DNA from: Rhizobiales bacterium GAS188
GTDB taxonomy: Bacteria; Pseudomonadota; Alphaproteobacteria; Rhizobiales; Beijerinckiaceae
Reading direction: 5' to 3'
Length of the DNA stretch: 64,000 nt
NCBI GenBank assembly: GCA_900104855.1
Contig: FNSS01000001.1
Span: forward strand, 2,356,001 to 2,420,000
Shown here piece by piece: positions 46,819-54,913 of the stretch. The stretch's first letter is position 1. Each line of letters opens with the position of its first letter. The notes below the pieces were generated by a model. That model ran no database searches and had not been told where the DNA came from. It saw only the letters and a program-made list of their open reading frames with translations. Both the position numbers and the translations under genes were made by a program.

Positions 46819-48138
46819 ATGATGCCCTCCCTCGATACGATCGCGACCGACGCGGTCTTGCCGCAACGTGCCGCCGTGGTGGTGATCGGGGGCGGCATCA
46901 TCGGCGTCAGCGCGGCGCTTCACCTCGCCCGCAAGGGCGTCGATGTGGTGCTGTGCGAGAAGGGCCGGATCGGCTGCGAGCAATCGGGGCGCAATTGGGG
47001 CTGGGTGCGCGCCATGGGACGCGATCTCGCCGAGATCCCGCTCAGCCTCGAGAGCCAGCGCCTGTGGGGCGAGATGAACACGCTCTGCGAGGCCGAGACG
47101 GGGTATCGCCGCTGCGGCATCCTTTATTTGTGCGACACCGAGAAGGAGATGGCGGCGCAACGGGCCTGGCTGGACGAGGCGAACCGCTACCAGATCACCT
47201 CGCAAGTGGTGAGCCCGAGCGAGCTTGCCGGCATCCTGCCCAGCGCCACGCGCCAATTCGCCGGCGCCCTGATCACCCCGACCGACGGCCGGGCCGAGCC
47301 GCAGAAGGCTTCCGCCGCGATCGCCGCCGCGGCGCGGCGCTTCGGCGCCCGGATCCTCGAGGGTTGCGCCGTGCGCGGGCTCGATCTCGCCGCCGGCCGG
47401 GTCGCGGGCGTCGTCACCGAGAAGGGGCGGATCGCTTGCGAGACGGTGATCCTCGCGGGTGGCGCCTGGTCGCGGCTGTTCTGCGGCAATGAGGGCATCG
47501 ACCTGCCGCAGCTGAAGATGCTGAGCTCGGTGTTCGCCACGCAGCCCATGGAGGGCGGGCCCGAGGTCACAGTCGGCGGGCCGGATTTCGCCTTCCGCAA
47601 GCGGCTCGACGGCGGCTACACGGTGGCCCGCCGCAATGCCAGCATCGCGCATATCACGCCCGATTCCTTTCGCCTGTTCTTCGACTTCCTCCCGTCGCTG
47701 ATCAAGGGATGGGATGAGCTGCTCTTACGCCCCTTCGGACGCTTCCTCGAGGAATGGCGCATGCCGCGGCGCTGGCAACTCGACGCCGCTTCGCCCTTCG
47801 AGGCGGTGCGCGTGCTCGATCCGGCGCCGGACCAGCCCCAGCTCGACGAGGCCAGGAACAAGATCGCGACCACCTTCCCCTTCTTCCGCGACATGGCGAT
47901 CAAGGAGGCCTGGGGCGGGCTGATCGATGTGACGCCCGACGCCGTGCCGGTGATCTCCAAGGTCGCGCAGTTGCCGGGCCTGGTGATCGCCACCGGCTTT
48001 TCGGGCCATGGCTTCGGCATCGGGCCGGGATCCGGCAAGCTCGCCGCCGAGCTCGCGACGGAAGCGACGCCCACGGTCGATCCAAACCCGTTTCGCCTCG
48101 GCCGGTTCAAGCGAGGCGAGAGATCGGCGCGGGCCTGA
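46819..48138 (+). CDS. FAD-dependent oxidoreductase (DAO family)
   Basis: This 439-residue flavoenzyme has the dinucleotide-binding motif [21 protein letters not shown] at residues 19-39. [13 protein letters not shown] follows, and a C-terminal [22 protein letters not shown] contacts the FAD. Members oxidise amino acids, amines or sarcosine-like compounds. The start is ATG 46819 or the adjacent 46822; the longer frame to 46636 runs through the repeat and is rejected. It precedes the PlsX gene by 2 bp, which predicts coupled expression. Confidence 0.87.
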   Translation: MMPSLDTIATDAVLPQRAAVVVIGGGIIGVSAALHLARKGVDVVLCEKGRIGCEQSGRNWGWVRAMGRDLAEIPLSLESQRLWGEMNTLCEAETGYRRCGILYLCDTEKEMAAQRAWLDEANRYQITSQVVSPSELAGILPSATRQFAGALITPTDGRAEPQKASAAIAAAARRFGARILEGCAVRGLDLAAGRVAGVVTEKGRIACETVILAGGAWSRLFCGNEGIDLPQLKMLSSVFATQPMEGGPEVTVGGPDFAFRKRLDGGYTVARRNASIAHITPDSFRLFFDFLPSLIKGWDELLLRPFGRFLEEWRMPRRWQLDAASPFEAVRVLDPAPDQPQLDEARNKIATTFPFFRDMAIKEAWGGLIDVTPDAVPVISKVAQLPGLVIATGFSGHGFGIGPGSGKLAAELATEATPTVDPNPFRLGRFKRGERSARA

Positions 48139-48140
48139 GC

Positions 48141-49169
48141 ATGTTGCAGACCGTCCGCATTGCGCTCGACCTGATGGGCAGCGACACGCCTTACGAGGAA
48201 TTGCTGAGCGGAGCTTCGATCGCCCGCAGGCAACGCCCCGACATCCGCTATCTGTTGTTCGGACGCGAGCCCGAGATCAAGCCGCTTCTGGAGCGCTTCC
48301 CGGAGGTGAGCGAATCCTCGACCTTCCACCACACCGATGTCGCGGTGAAGATGGATGACAAGCCGAGCCAAGCGTTGCGCGCCGGGCGCTGGAAGTCGTC
48401 GATGTGGCGTGCCATCGAGGCCGTGAAAAAGCACGAGGCCGATGTTGCGGTCTCGGCGGGCAATACCGGGGCGCTGATGGCGATGGCGGCGTTCTGCCTG
48501 CGCCTGATGACGGGCGTCGACCGGCCGGCGCTGGCCGTGAGCTGGCCCAATGCGCGCAGCGAAAGCATCGTGCTCGATGTCGGCGCGAGCATCGGCGCCG
48601 ACGCCAAGCGGCTATTCGATCTCGCCGTGATGGGAGCCGCCATGGCCCGCGTCGTCTTCGATGTGGACAAGCCTCTGGTCGGCATCCTCAACATGGGCAC
48701 GGAAGAGATGAAAGGGCTCGAACCCATCCGCGAGGCAGGCCGCATGCTGCGCGACGCGAACCGCACCGATCTCGTCTATGCCGGCCTCATCGAAGGCGAT
48801 GATGTCGGCCTTGGCGCGGTCGATGTCATCGTGACGGAGGGTTTTGTCGGCAATGTGGTTCTCAAGACCGCCGAGGGCACGGCGAAGCAGGCGCTGAGCT
48901 ATCTGCGCGGAGCCATGAGCCGCACTTTGATGCGACGGATCGGCTACCTCTTCGCCCGCCAGGCCCTCGAGGAGTTGAGAGGCAAGGCCGACCCGCGCAA
49001 ATTCAATGGCGGCGTCTTCCTCGGCCTGAACGGCGCCGTCGTGAAGAGCCATGGACACACGGACGGCTTCGGCTTCGCGAGCGCCATCAACATCGCCTAT
49101 GACGTCGCCCGCTATGAGCTGGTGGAGATGATCAGGAGCAGCTTGAACCCGCCGGAGCCGTCGGCGTAG
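48141..49169 (+). CDS. Divergent PlsX-like phosphate acyltransferase
   Basis: This 342-residue protein matches the PlsX family, which makes acyl-phosphate from acyl-ACP. Conserved blocks present are [70 protein letters not shown] and [18 protein letters not shown]. The usual N-terminal DxMGGDxxP is DLMGSDTPY here. It is not next to rpmF, fabH or ihfA, its normal partners, and may be a second copy. It lies 2 bp after an FAD oxidoreductase gene. Confidence 0.85.
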   Translation: MLQTVRIALDLMGSDTPYEELLSGASIARRQRPDIRYLLFGREPEIKPLLERFPEVSESSTFHHTDVAVKMDDKPSQALRAGRWKSSMWRAIEAVKKHEADVAVSAGNTGALMAMAAFCLRLMTGVDRPALAVSWPNARSESIVLDVGASIGADAKRLFDLAVMGAAMARVVFDVDKPLVGILNMGTEEMKGLEPIREAGRMLRDANRTDLVYAGLIEGDDVGLGAVDVIVTEGFVGNVVLKTAEGTAKQALSYLRGAMSRTLMRRIGYLFARQALEELRGKADPRKFNGGVFLGLNGAVVKSHGHTDGFGFASAINIAYDVARYELVEMIRSSLNPPEPSA

Positions 49170-49177
49170 GGGGAGCG

Positions 49178-49519
49178 TCAGGCAGCCTCGAGCCTGAAAT
49201 CGACATGCACGGCATCATAGGGGAACTCGACGCGGCCATCCTCGGTCTTGTCGATGACACCGGCCTTCAGCAGGGCGTGGATGTCCCCGTGCACGGCCTT
49301 CACGTCCCGCCCCACTCGGCGCGCCGCCTCGCGGATCGGCATGGCGCCTTGGCCAGTCATCGCCTTGAGGAGTTCCCAGCGCTTGGGCGCCATGACCTTC
49401 CAGAGAAGCTCGACCGATGCGAAGCTGATATGCTCACCCTGCTTCCGGCCTCGGAAGGCAGCGGCCAGGCGTCCCTTCGTGTCCTCGATCGACGACACGG
49501 TGATGGTCACGGTCTTCAT
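49178..49519 (-). CDS. HVO_A0114-family HTH regulator, probable antitoxin of a TumE-type pair
   Basis: This 113-residue protein begins MKTVTITV and contains a winged-helix region with WKVMAPKRWELLKAMTGQG and IREAARRVGRDVKAVHGDIHALLKAGVID. It matches HVO_A0114-family DNA-binding proteins that lie beside TumE-type toxins. The start at 49519 has a GAGGGCAAGG ribosome-binding site and overlaps the toxin stop by 4 bp (ATGA). It likely represses its own promoter, whose inverted repeats lie at 49803-49850. Confidence 0.8.
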   Translation of the reverse strand: MKTVTITVSSIEDTKGRLAAAFRGRKQGEHISFASVELLWKVMAPKRWELLKAMTGQGAMPIREAARRVGRDVKAVHGDIHALLKAGVIDKTEDGRVEFPYDAVHVDFRLEAA

Positions 49520-49803
49520 CGCCTTGCCCTCCATCTTTGCACGTCCGCCCAAAAATCCGTCTGCAACCTGTCCAGGTCGGTAAAGGTGTACGGCACCTCG
49601 CGCTCGGCGAAGTGCTTGTGATCCCCCTTCCCCGCCTCGTTATCGTAACGCAAGACACACTGACCTTCCGACACCAGGGCCAATCTGTATTTGAAGCCGT
49701 GTTGGCTTCCCCGCAATGGCTTCGGGACGGCCCAGACCACGACCTCCACGGAGTCGTTCTCCGACAGGGCGATCCGCTCGCGGAGCAGCAGGCCAGCCTT
49801 CAT
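49516..49803 (-). CDS. TumE-family toxin (DUF6516)
   Basis: This 95-residue protein matches the toxin-antitoxin system TumE family (DUF6516), with the core VEVVVWAVPKPLRGSQHGFKYRLALV, VLRYDNEAGKGDHKH and a C-terminal DFWADV. The ATG at 49803 is chosen because a near-consensus promoter ends 7 bp upstream; an upstream extension to 49926 would cross the promoter. The gene overlaps the antitoxin-like gene by 4 bp. The mode of action of the family is unproven. Confidence 0.78.
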   Translation of the reverse strand: MKAGLLLRERIALSENDSVEVVVWAVPKPLRGSQHGFKYRLALVSEGQCVLRYDNEAGKGDHKHFAEREVPYTFTDLDRLQTDFWADVQRWRARR

Positions 49804-49850
49804 GTTGGAGATCATACCAACAGCTGTGGTGTTGTCAATGTCTCCAACAC
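49803..49850 (-). promoter_or_regulatory. Near-consensus sigma-70 promoter with inverted repeats, TA module
   Basis: On the minus strand, TTGACA (49838-49833) and TATGAT (49816-49811) are separated by 16 bp. Only 7 bp separate the -10 from the toxin ATG, so the transcript would start at or next to the initiation codon. Inverted repeats TGTTGGAGA / TCTCCAACA (49841-49849 and 49803-49811) and GTGTTG-N10-CAACAC (49829-49850) surround the promoter, as expected for autorepression. Confidence 0.75.
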
Positions 49851-50059
49851 TGCGTTGGCATCCCAGCTCGAATATGGCGGCGGTCGCTCGGCGCGGCCTG
49901 GTGATATTTTGCAATCTGAGACGCACGACCGCAATTGGCGAGTTGCGGGAAGCGAGACGCGCATCCTATCCTGCGGACAGGCGCAGCCGGGTCGGGCTGT
50001 CGCGACAACATGACGGCGCCGAATATGGGAACGCGCCGCGACCGCGAAGGGAAGGAACC

Positions 50060-51418
50060 ATGCAGACGCTTCCCCCCGTCGATGTCGCCGCGCTGATCGA
50101 TGCGCGGCCCGTGGGCTGGCCGCAAATCGGCATCATCGCGCTGTGCGGCCTCGTCGTCGTGCTCGACGGCCTCGACCTGCAAGGCATCGGCCTTGCGGCG
50201 CCGCTCATGGCGGCTGCACTGCACATTCCGCCGCAGGCGCTGGGCTGGGTGTTCAGTGCCGCGCTCGCAGGCCTGGCGATCGGGGCTTTCGTGCTCGGCC
50301 CGGTCGCCGACCGGATCGGGCGCAAGAGCGTGCTGATCGGCTCGACCTTGTGCTTCGGCGTCTTCTCGATCTGCACGGCGCTGGTCGGTGACTTCAACCA
50401 GCTTCTCATCTGCCGCTTCCTCACAGGGCTCGGGCTCGGCGGTGCCATGCCGAGCTTCATCAGCCTGACCTCCGAATATGCGCCGAAGCGCCTGCGGGCG
50501 ACGATCGTGGCGCTGCTCTGGGCGGGCTTTCCGCTGGGCGGCGTGATCGGCGGCCTCGTCGCCTCCCGCATCATTCCGGAATGGGGCTGGCAATCGATCT
50601 TCTGGGCTGGCGGCGTGCCGCCTATCCTGCTCGCCGCGCTGCTCTGGCTGGCGCTGCCCGAATCGATCGGCTTCCTCGTCGCCGGCGGTGCTTCGCCGCA
50701 CAAGATCGCCGCGCTGCTGGCGCGTCTGTTTCCGGGTATCGATATCGGCCCCGACCGGCAATTCGTGCTGGGCGAGGAACGCGCCACCGGCGTCCCCATC
50801 GGGCAGCTGTTCGGCAGCGGGCGCGCCATCGGCACGACGTTCCTGTGGATCAGCTTCTTCATCGCCTTCATGATGCTGGTGACCAATTCGGCCTGGGTGC
50901 CGAGCCTGCTGCGCCCGCAGGGAATCGAGGTGGCGCAAGCGGCCTTCGCCATGGCGAGCTTCAATTTCGGAAGCCTGATCGGCACCTCGCTCGCCGGCTG
51001 GCTGGTCACGCGCTTCGGCGCTCCTTCGATCTTGCCTGCCGTGTTCGTCGGCGCCGCCGCCTCCTTCAGCCTGATCGGCTATGCGGTCCCCTCGGCCGCC
51101 CTGGTGACCTTGCTCGAAGCCTTATTCGGCCTCTTCCTCGGCTGCGGCAGCTCGGGGTTGATCGCGCTCGCGGCTTTGTACTACCCGACTGCGATCCGCT
51201 CGACCGGCGTCGGCTGGGCCATGGGGATGGGTCGCTTCGGCTCCTTCCTCGGGCCCCTCGTCGTCGGCACGCTGGTCGCAGCCCATTTCGCCAATACCTC
51301 GATCTTCCTGGCGATCGGCCTGCCGGCGCTGATCGCGGCCATCACTTCGGCGCTGATCCGGCAGGGCCGAAGCGCGGCGGCAACCCCCTCGGCATCGGCC
51401 GTCGCTTTCGAGCGATGA
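50060..51418 (+). CDS. MFS transporter, aromatic acid:H+ symporter (AAHS) type
   Basis: This 452-residue membrane protein has twelve predicted helices. The AAHS-type motif VVLDGLDLQGIGLAAPLM is in helix 1 (Asp residues within helix), and the MFS motif GPVADRIGRKSVLIGS follows helix 2. Such proteins import benzoate- or phenylpropanoid-like acids. The start ATG 50060 is preceded by GAAGGAA. Its transport substrate is not resolved. Confidence 0.88.
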   Translation: MQTLPPVDVAALIDARPVGWPQIGIIALCGLVVVLDGLDLQGIGLAAPLMAAALHIPPQALGWVFSAALAGLAIGAFVLGPVADRIGRKSVLIGSTLCFGVFSICTALVGDFNQLLICRFLTGLGLGGAMPSFISLTSEYAPKRLRATIVALLWAGFPLGGVIGGLVASRIIPEWGWQSIFWAGGVPPILLAALLWLALPESIGFLVAGGASPHKIAALLARLFPGIDIGPDRQFVLGEERATGVPIGQLFGSGRAIGTTFLWISFFIAFMMLVTNSAWVPSLLRPQGIEVAQAAFAMASFNFGSLIGTSLAGWLVTRFGAPSILPAVFVGAAASFSLIGYAVPSAALVTLLEALFGLFLGCGSSGLIALAALYYPTAIRSTGVGWAMGMGRFGSFLGPLVVGTLVAAHFANTSIFLAIGLPALIAAITSALIRQGRSAAATPSASAVAFER

Positions 51419-51435
51419 GAGCGCGGCCCCACATC

Positions 51436-51969
51436 ATGGATCATCCTTCGCATTTCGCAGCGCCCGCCATCGACACCGAGCGCCTGACCTTGCGCGGCCA
51501 TCGCCTCGACGACTTCGAGGACAGCGCCGCCATGTGGGCGGATGCCGAGGTGACCCGCCATATCACCGGCAAGCCTTTCACCCGGGAGGAAAGCTGGACC
51601 CGCGTGCTGCGCTATGCGGGCCATTGGGTCTTGCTCGGCTATGGCTATTGGGTGGTTCGCGAGAGGGCGACCGGCCGTTTCGTCGGCGAGGTTGGCTTCG
51701 CCGACTACAGGCGCGAGATCGAGCCCTCGCTCGACGGCACCCCGGAGACCGGCTGGGTGCTGGCGCCTTGGGCGCATGGCAAGGGATTCGCCGACGAGGC
51801 CGTCGAGGCGGCGCTCGCCTGGGGCGCGGCGCATCTGCGGCCGGGCCGCAGCGTCTGCATCATCGCACCCGACAATCTCGCATCCATCAAGCTCGCGCAG
51901 CGCCGCGGCTATCGCGAGCTGCGGCGCACGAACTATCACGGCCGGCAGATCATCGTCTTCGAGCGGTGA
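51436..51969 (+). CDS. GNAT family N-acetyltransferase
   Basis: This 177-residue protein is of the RimJ/RimL-like GNAT type, which transfers an acetyl group from acetyl-CoA to an amine. The start of the fold is IDTERLTLRGHRLDDFEDSAAMWAD. The acetyl-CoA contact region is GWVLAPWAHGKGFADEAVEAAL, and the tail has DNLASIKLAQRRGYRE. An alternative ATG at 51415 overlaps the MFS stop by ATGA and would add seven residues. The acceptor substrate is unknown. Confidence 0.85.
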   Translation: MDHPSHFAAPAIDTERLTLRGHRLDDFEDSAAMWADAEVTRHITGKPFTREESWTRVLRYAGHWVLLGYGYWVVRERATGRFVGEVGFADYRREIEPSLDGTPETGWVLAPWAHGKGFADEAVEAALAWGAAHLRPGRSVCIIAPDNLASIKLAQRRGYRELRRTNYHGRQIIVFER

Positions 51970-51984
51970 GGCGCGCGCTCGCCC

Positions 51985-52215
51985 TCAGAGATAGCTCAGC
52001 TTCGGGCCGAAATCCGCGCCCCCTCCCTCGGGCGCCTTGGCTGTGACACGGATGTCGTTTATGAGTCGGGATTGCGGTTGGTCCGGCATCTTCGCCGCAA
52101 CGCTTTCGGCGGCCCGGACAATGCCGCAGTGCAGCAAAATCGAGCCCGCGACGGTTACCTTTGCTGTAATTCGCCTGCTTTTAACAGCGAACGCAGCGCA
52201 GCATCGCCTGTGCAC
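51985..52215 (-). CDS. Possible small secreted protein
   Basis: This is a 76-residue frame starting at GTG. It has basic residues, then a short hydrophobic run (VTVAGSILLHCGIV) and an AAES site like a signal peptide, followed by a short polar tail. I recognise no family. It may be spurious, because the gap between the GNAT and desaturase genes is otherwise empty. Confidence 0.3.
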   Translation of the reverse strand: MHRRCCAAFAVKSRRITAKVTVAGSILLHCGIVRAAESVAAKMPDQPQSRLINDIRVTAKAPEGGGADFGPKLSYL

Positions 52216-52233
52216 GCACCGCTTCCGAAATGG

Positions 52234-53391
52234 TCAGTCCCCAGTCGCGCCCTCGCCGCGCCGGAACGGGTAGAGGAACTGCTTCCAATAGCCGTGCGGC
52301 ACCGGGTGGCCGGCGATGCCGTAGCCCGACGGCCATTGTCCCTTCGGCTGGTGATAAGTGCCGAACAGGCGGTCGAGCAGCGGGAAATGGATGGCGAAAT
52401 TGACGTCGATCGCCTCCTTGTCGATGCCGTGATGCCAATGATGGAAGCGCGGCGTGACGAGATAAGGCCCGATCCGGTCGAAGCTCCAGCCGAGATTGGC
52501 ATGGATGAAGGAGGAATAGACGTAGACGATCAGGATATAGGCCTGCAGCGCCGAGGCGTCGTAGCCCAGGGTGAACATCGGGATGGCGGTGACGCCGCGC
52601 AGGCAGATGATCTCGATGAAATGCATGCGGGCTCCGGCGAGCCAGTCCATCGACTGCGCCGAATGATGCACCGCATGGAAGCGCCACAACGCCGGGACGC
52701 GATGGAAGGCGCGATGCAGCCAATATTGCACGAGATCGGTCAGGAACATGATCTCGATGAGCTGCAGCGGCCAGGGCTGCGAGCCGACCGCCGCCCGGAA
52801 GGCCGTCCATTGCGTGTGCTCGACGATCAGATGCGAGGGGGCGAGCGACAGGAAGGTCAACACCTGAACCAGCATCGAGCTGACCAGGTAGTAGAACAGA
52901 TCCTCGCGCCATTCGTTGCGGAACAAGGGCTGTCCTTGCCGGCGCGGAAAGAGATGCTCGAGCGGCACGAACAGGAAGCCGGTGAAGACGACGTTCACCA
53001 GGAAGAAGTCGAGCCCGAAGAAGATCCCGCCCGTCTCCCCCGGCAGCGCCTGCGCCCGCGAGCCACCGAGCAGCCCAGCCAGCATGGTCACGCCGAGCGC
53101 GCAGAAGCCGAGCGTCTTGTTGCGACGCAGCACCAGGTTGAGGAGGGCGAGCCCATAGGCCAAGAGCAGCAGGAGATGCAGGCCCGGCCTGAACAGCACA
53201 TGGTCGCGCAGCGCCGCGAGCTCCGGCATGGTGAAGAGAAGCGGGAAGCGCAGGCAGACGACCAGGATCAGGCTCGCGATGGCTGTGGCCAGCGCCGCGA
53301 TGCCGCTCAGCCAGCCGCTGCCGAAACGCCGCTCTTCGGGCGCGGCCTCGAGCTCGCCCCGAAGTTTCATGCGCAGCGAATGGATCAGCAT
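52234..53391 (-). CDS. Sterol desaturase / fatty acid hydroxylase family protein
   Basis: This 385-residue integral membrane protein has the three histidine boxes that bind a di-iron site: HRAFH at about residue 218, HAVHH at about 231, and HHWHH at about 308. At least five membrane segments precede the boxes. Family members oxidise lipids such as sterols, carotenoids or fatty acids, but the substrate here is unknown. The gene is flanked by unrelated genes, with 207 bp upstream of its start that show no clear promoter. Confidence 0.9.
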   Translation of the reverse strand: MLIHSLRMKLRGELEAAPEERRFGSGWLSGIAALATAIASLILVVCLRFPLLFTMPELAALRDHVLFRPGLHLLLLLAYGLALLNLVLRRNKTLGFCALGVTMLAGLLGGSRAQALPGETGGIFFGLDFFLVNVVFTGFLFVPLEHLFPRRQGQPLFRNEWREDLFYYLVSSMLVQVLTFLSLAPSHLIVEHTQWTAFRAAVGSQPWPLQLIEIMFLTDLVQYWLHRAFHRVPALWRFHAVHHSAQSMDWLAGARMHFIEIICLRGVTAIPMFTLGYDASALQAYILIVYVYSSFIHANLGWSFDRIGPYLVTPRFHHWHHGIDKEAIDVNFAIHFPLLDRLFGTYHQPKGQWPSGYGIAGHPVPHGYWKQFLYPFRRGEGATGD

Positions 53392-53598
53392 GGATTGCCC
53401 TTCACCTCGTTGCGGATATCGGCACGAGTCGGCCGAGTGATGCTAACGCGAGCGATGCTAACGCAATCCTTTGCCGCGACCCAAATCGGCCACCCTGGTC
53501 TCGCCTGCGGCATGCCAGGCCCGCGCCGGCCGCGGCCTCTTTCTCTTGCGGGCCATGTCAAGCTGCGTCATCGAAGGCCGGCAGCGGAGGACGACATC

Positions 53599-53991
53599 AT
53601 GGCGGGGCGCCGACTGATCTCCACCGGCTCGCCCTTCGAGACGAGCTATGGCTATTCGCGAGCCGTGATCGACGGCGAATACGTGTTCGTGGCGGGCACC
53701 ACCGGCTATGACTACGCCAGGATGGAGATGCCCGACGACGTGGCGGCGCAGGCGGAGAATTGCTTCGCCACCATCGCCAAGGTGCTGGTCGATGCCGGCT
53801 CGTCGCTCGAAGCATTGGTGCGCGCCACCTATTACGTGACCCTCCCCGAATATCAGGAGCCGGTGCTGCGCGTCTGCGGCAAGCATCTCGGCGCGATCCG
53901 GCCGGCCGCCACCATGCTGGTGGTCGCAGGCCTCCTCAAGCCCGAGATGAAGGTCGAGATCGAGGTCACGGCGCGACTCACGTCAACCTGA
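53599..53991 (+). CDS. Rid-family protein (RidA-like)
   Basis: This 130-residue cytosolic protein matches the RidA/YjgF fold, with DGEYVFVAGTTGYDY and CFATIAKVLVDAGSSLEALVRATYYVTL. RidA enzymes hydrolyse reactive enamines or imines using an arginine in a PARS-like motif. Here the aligned residues are PAAT, so the catalytic arginine is absent. It is probably a Rid4-7-like member with another role. Start ATG 53599 has GGAGGA 5-6 bp upstream. Confidence 0.85.
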   Translation: MAGRRLISTGSPFETSYGYSRAVIDGEYVFVAGTTGYDYARMEMPDDVAAQAENCFATIAKVLVDAGSSLEALVRATYYVTLPEYQEPVLRVCGKHLGAIRPAATMLVVAGLLKPEMKVEIEVTARLTST

Positions 53992-54008
53992 GAGCAGCGC
54001 CGCCATCA

Positions 54009-54626
54009 TCACAGATGCAGATAGACATAGCCCTCCTGCTGCAGGGCGACGAGCTCGGCGACAGCCGCCGCGACGATGTCCTCCTTGGCGACGCCGTAGA
54101 GCTCCGTGAAGGGGTCGATGCCGCGATTGATCAGGCTGTTCTTGCAAATGAGGAAGCGCACTCCCTGGCTCTTGAGCGCGTCGATCTTCTTGGCGAGAGC
54201 CGGCTTCGCCTTGGCCAGCGCCAGGAAATCGGTGCCGCTGCCCTGCAGGACCACCACGAGTTGCAATCTGTCGGCGCCGAGCGCCTTCTCGTGGTTCTCC
54301 AGCACGCCGACCAGATTGTAATAATTGTGACCGCGCCAGCCTGCCTCGTAATCGACATGGTAGACGACCTTCTGCGGTTGATAGACGGAGCGGCCGAGGC
54401 CTGCGAGCTCGCCCTCGATGGCGGCCGGGTCAGGGTGACGCGCCAGTGCGTAGGTGGCGCTGTAGGTGACGAGCCCGGCCGCCGCCACGACCGCGGCCAG
54501 GCGCCATGGATTGCCGGAGGCGATCCGGCCGGCGACGGGCTGCCGCAGCACCTTCTTGGTCGTCGATCTTGCATCGGCACTTGGGCCGGCTCTTTGCTCG
54601 AGCTGGGACTGTGTCGTTATGGTCAA
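54009..54626 (-). CDS. Membrane-anchored DsrE-family protein
   Basis: This 205-residue protein has one predicted membrane segment (about residues 42-62, WRLAAVVAAAGLVTYSATYAL). The domain after it resembles the DsrE/DsrF-like family (COG1416), with KVVYHVDYEAGWRGHNYYNLVGVLENHEKALG and the conserved cysteine in GVRFLICKNSLI. Soluble DsrE proteins move sulfur atoms. An anchored form with a single conserved Cys is known in some proteobacteria, but the role here is unresolved. Confidence 0.75.
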   Translation of the reverse strand: MTITTQSQLEQRAGPSADARSTTKKVLRQPVAGRIASGNPWRLAAVVAAAGLVTYSATYALARHPDPAAIEGELAGLGRSVYQPQKVVYHVDYEAGWRGHNYYNLVGVLENHEKALGADRLQLVVVLQGSGTDFLALAKAKPALAKKIDALKSQGVRFLICKNSLINRGIDPFTELYGVAKEDIVAAAVAELVALQQEGYVYLHL

Positions 54627-54913
54627 GGATCGTTCTCCTGTGGATCAAATCGAGCCGGGCCGCATGATCGGCGCGATGGCGGTGCGCCCAAGCTGCAATC
54701 CCCGCACCAGGGGGGCGTGGCCACAGCCGAAAGGCGCGCCATGCACAGAAATTGGAAAGCATGTCGCAATAGCGCCCCAAGGTGGTCACGGGCTGTTCAT
54801 AAAAGTCGTTGTAACCAATAAGAGAAACCGCTTAGGAGCGGGTGACGCTTCAAGGGTGGGTCAAGCCGGCCCGGCCCACGGATATGTTTTGACGGCCAAA
54901 TGTTTAGACGGCG

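Noticed and set aside
49804-49926. Upstream extension of the TumE-like toxin
   Set aside because: It would place the near-consensus promoter and its operators inside the coding region, and the residues do not fit the family start.
52072-53598. Long upstream extension of the first Rid gene antisense to the desaturase
   Set aside because: The extension has shadow composition; the Rid domain begins at 53599 with its own ribosome-binding site.
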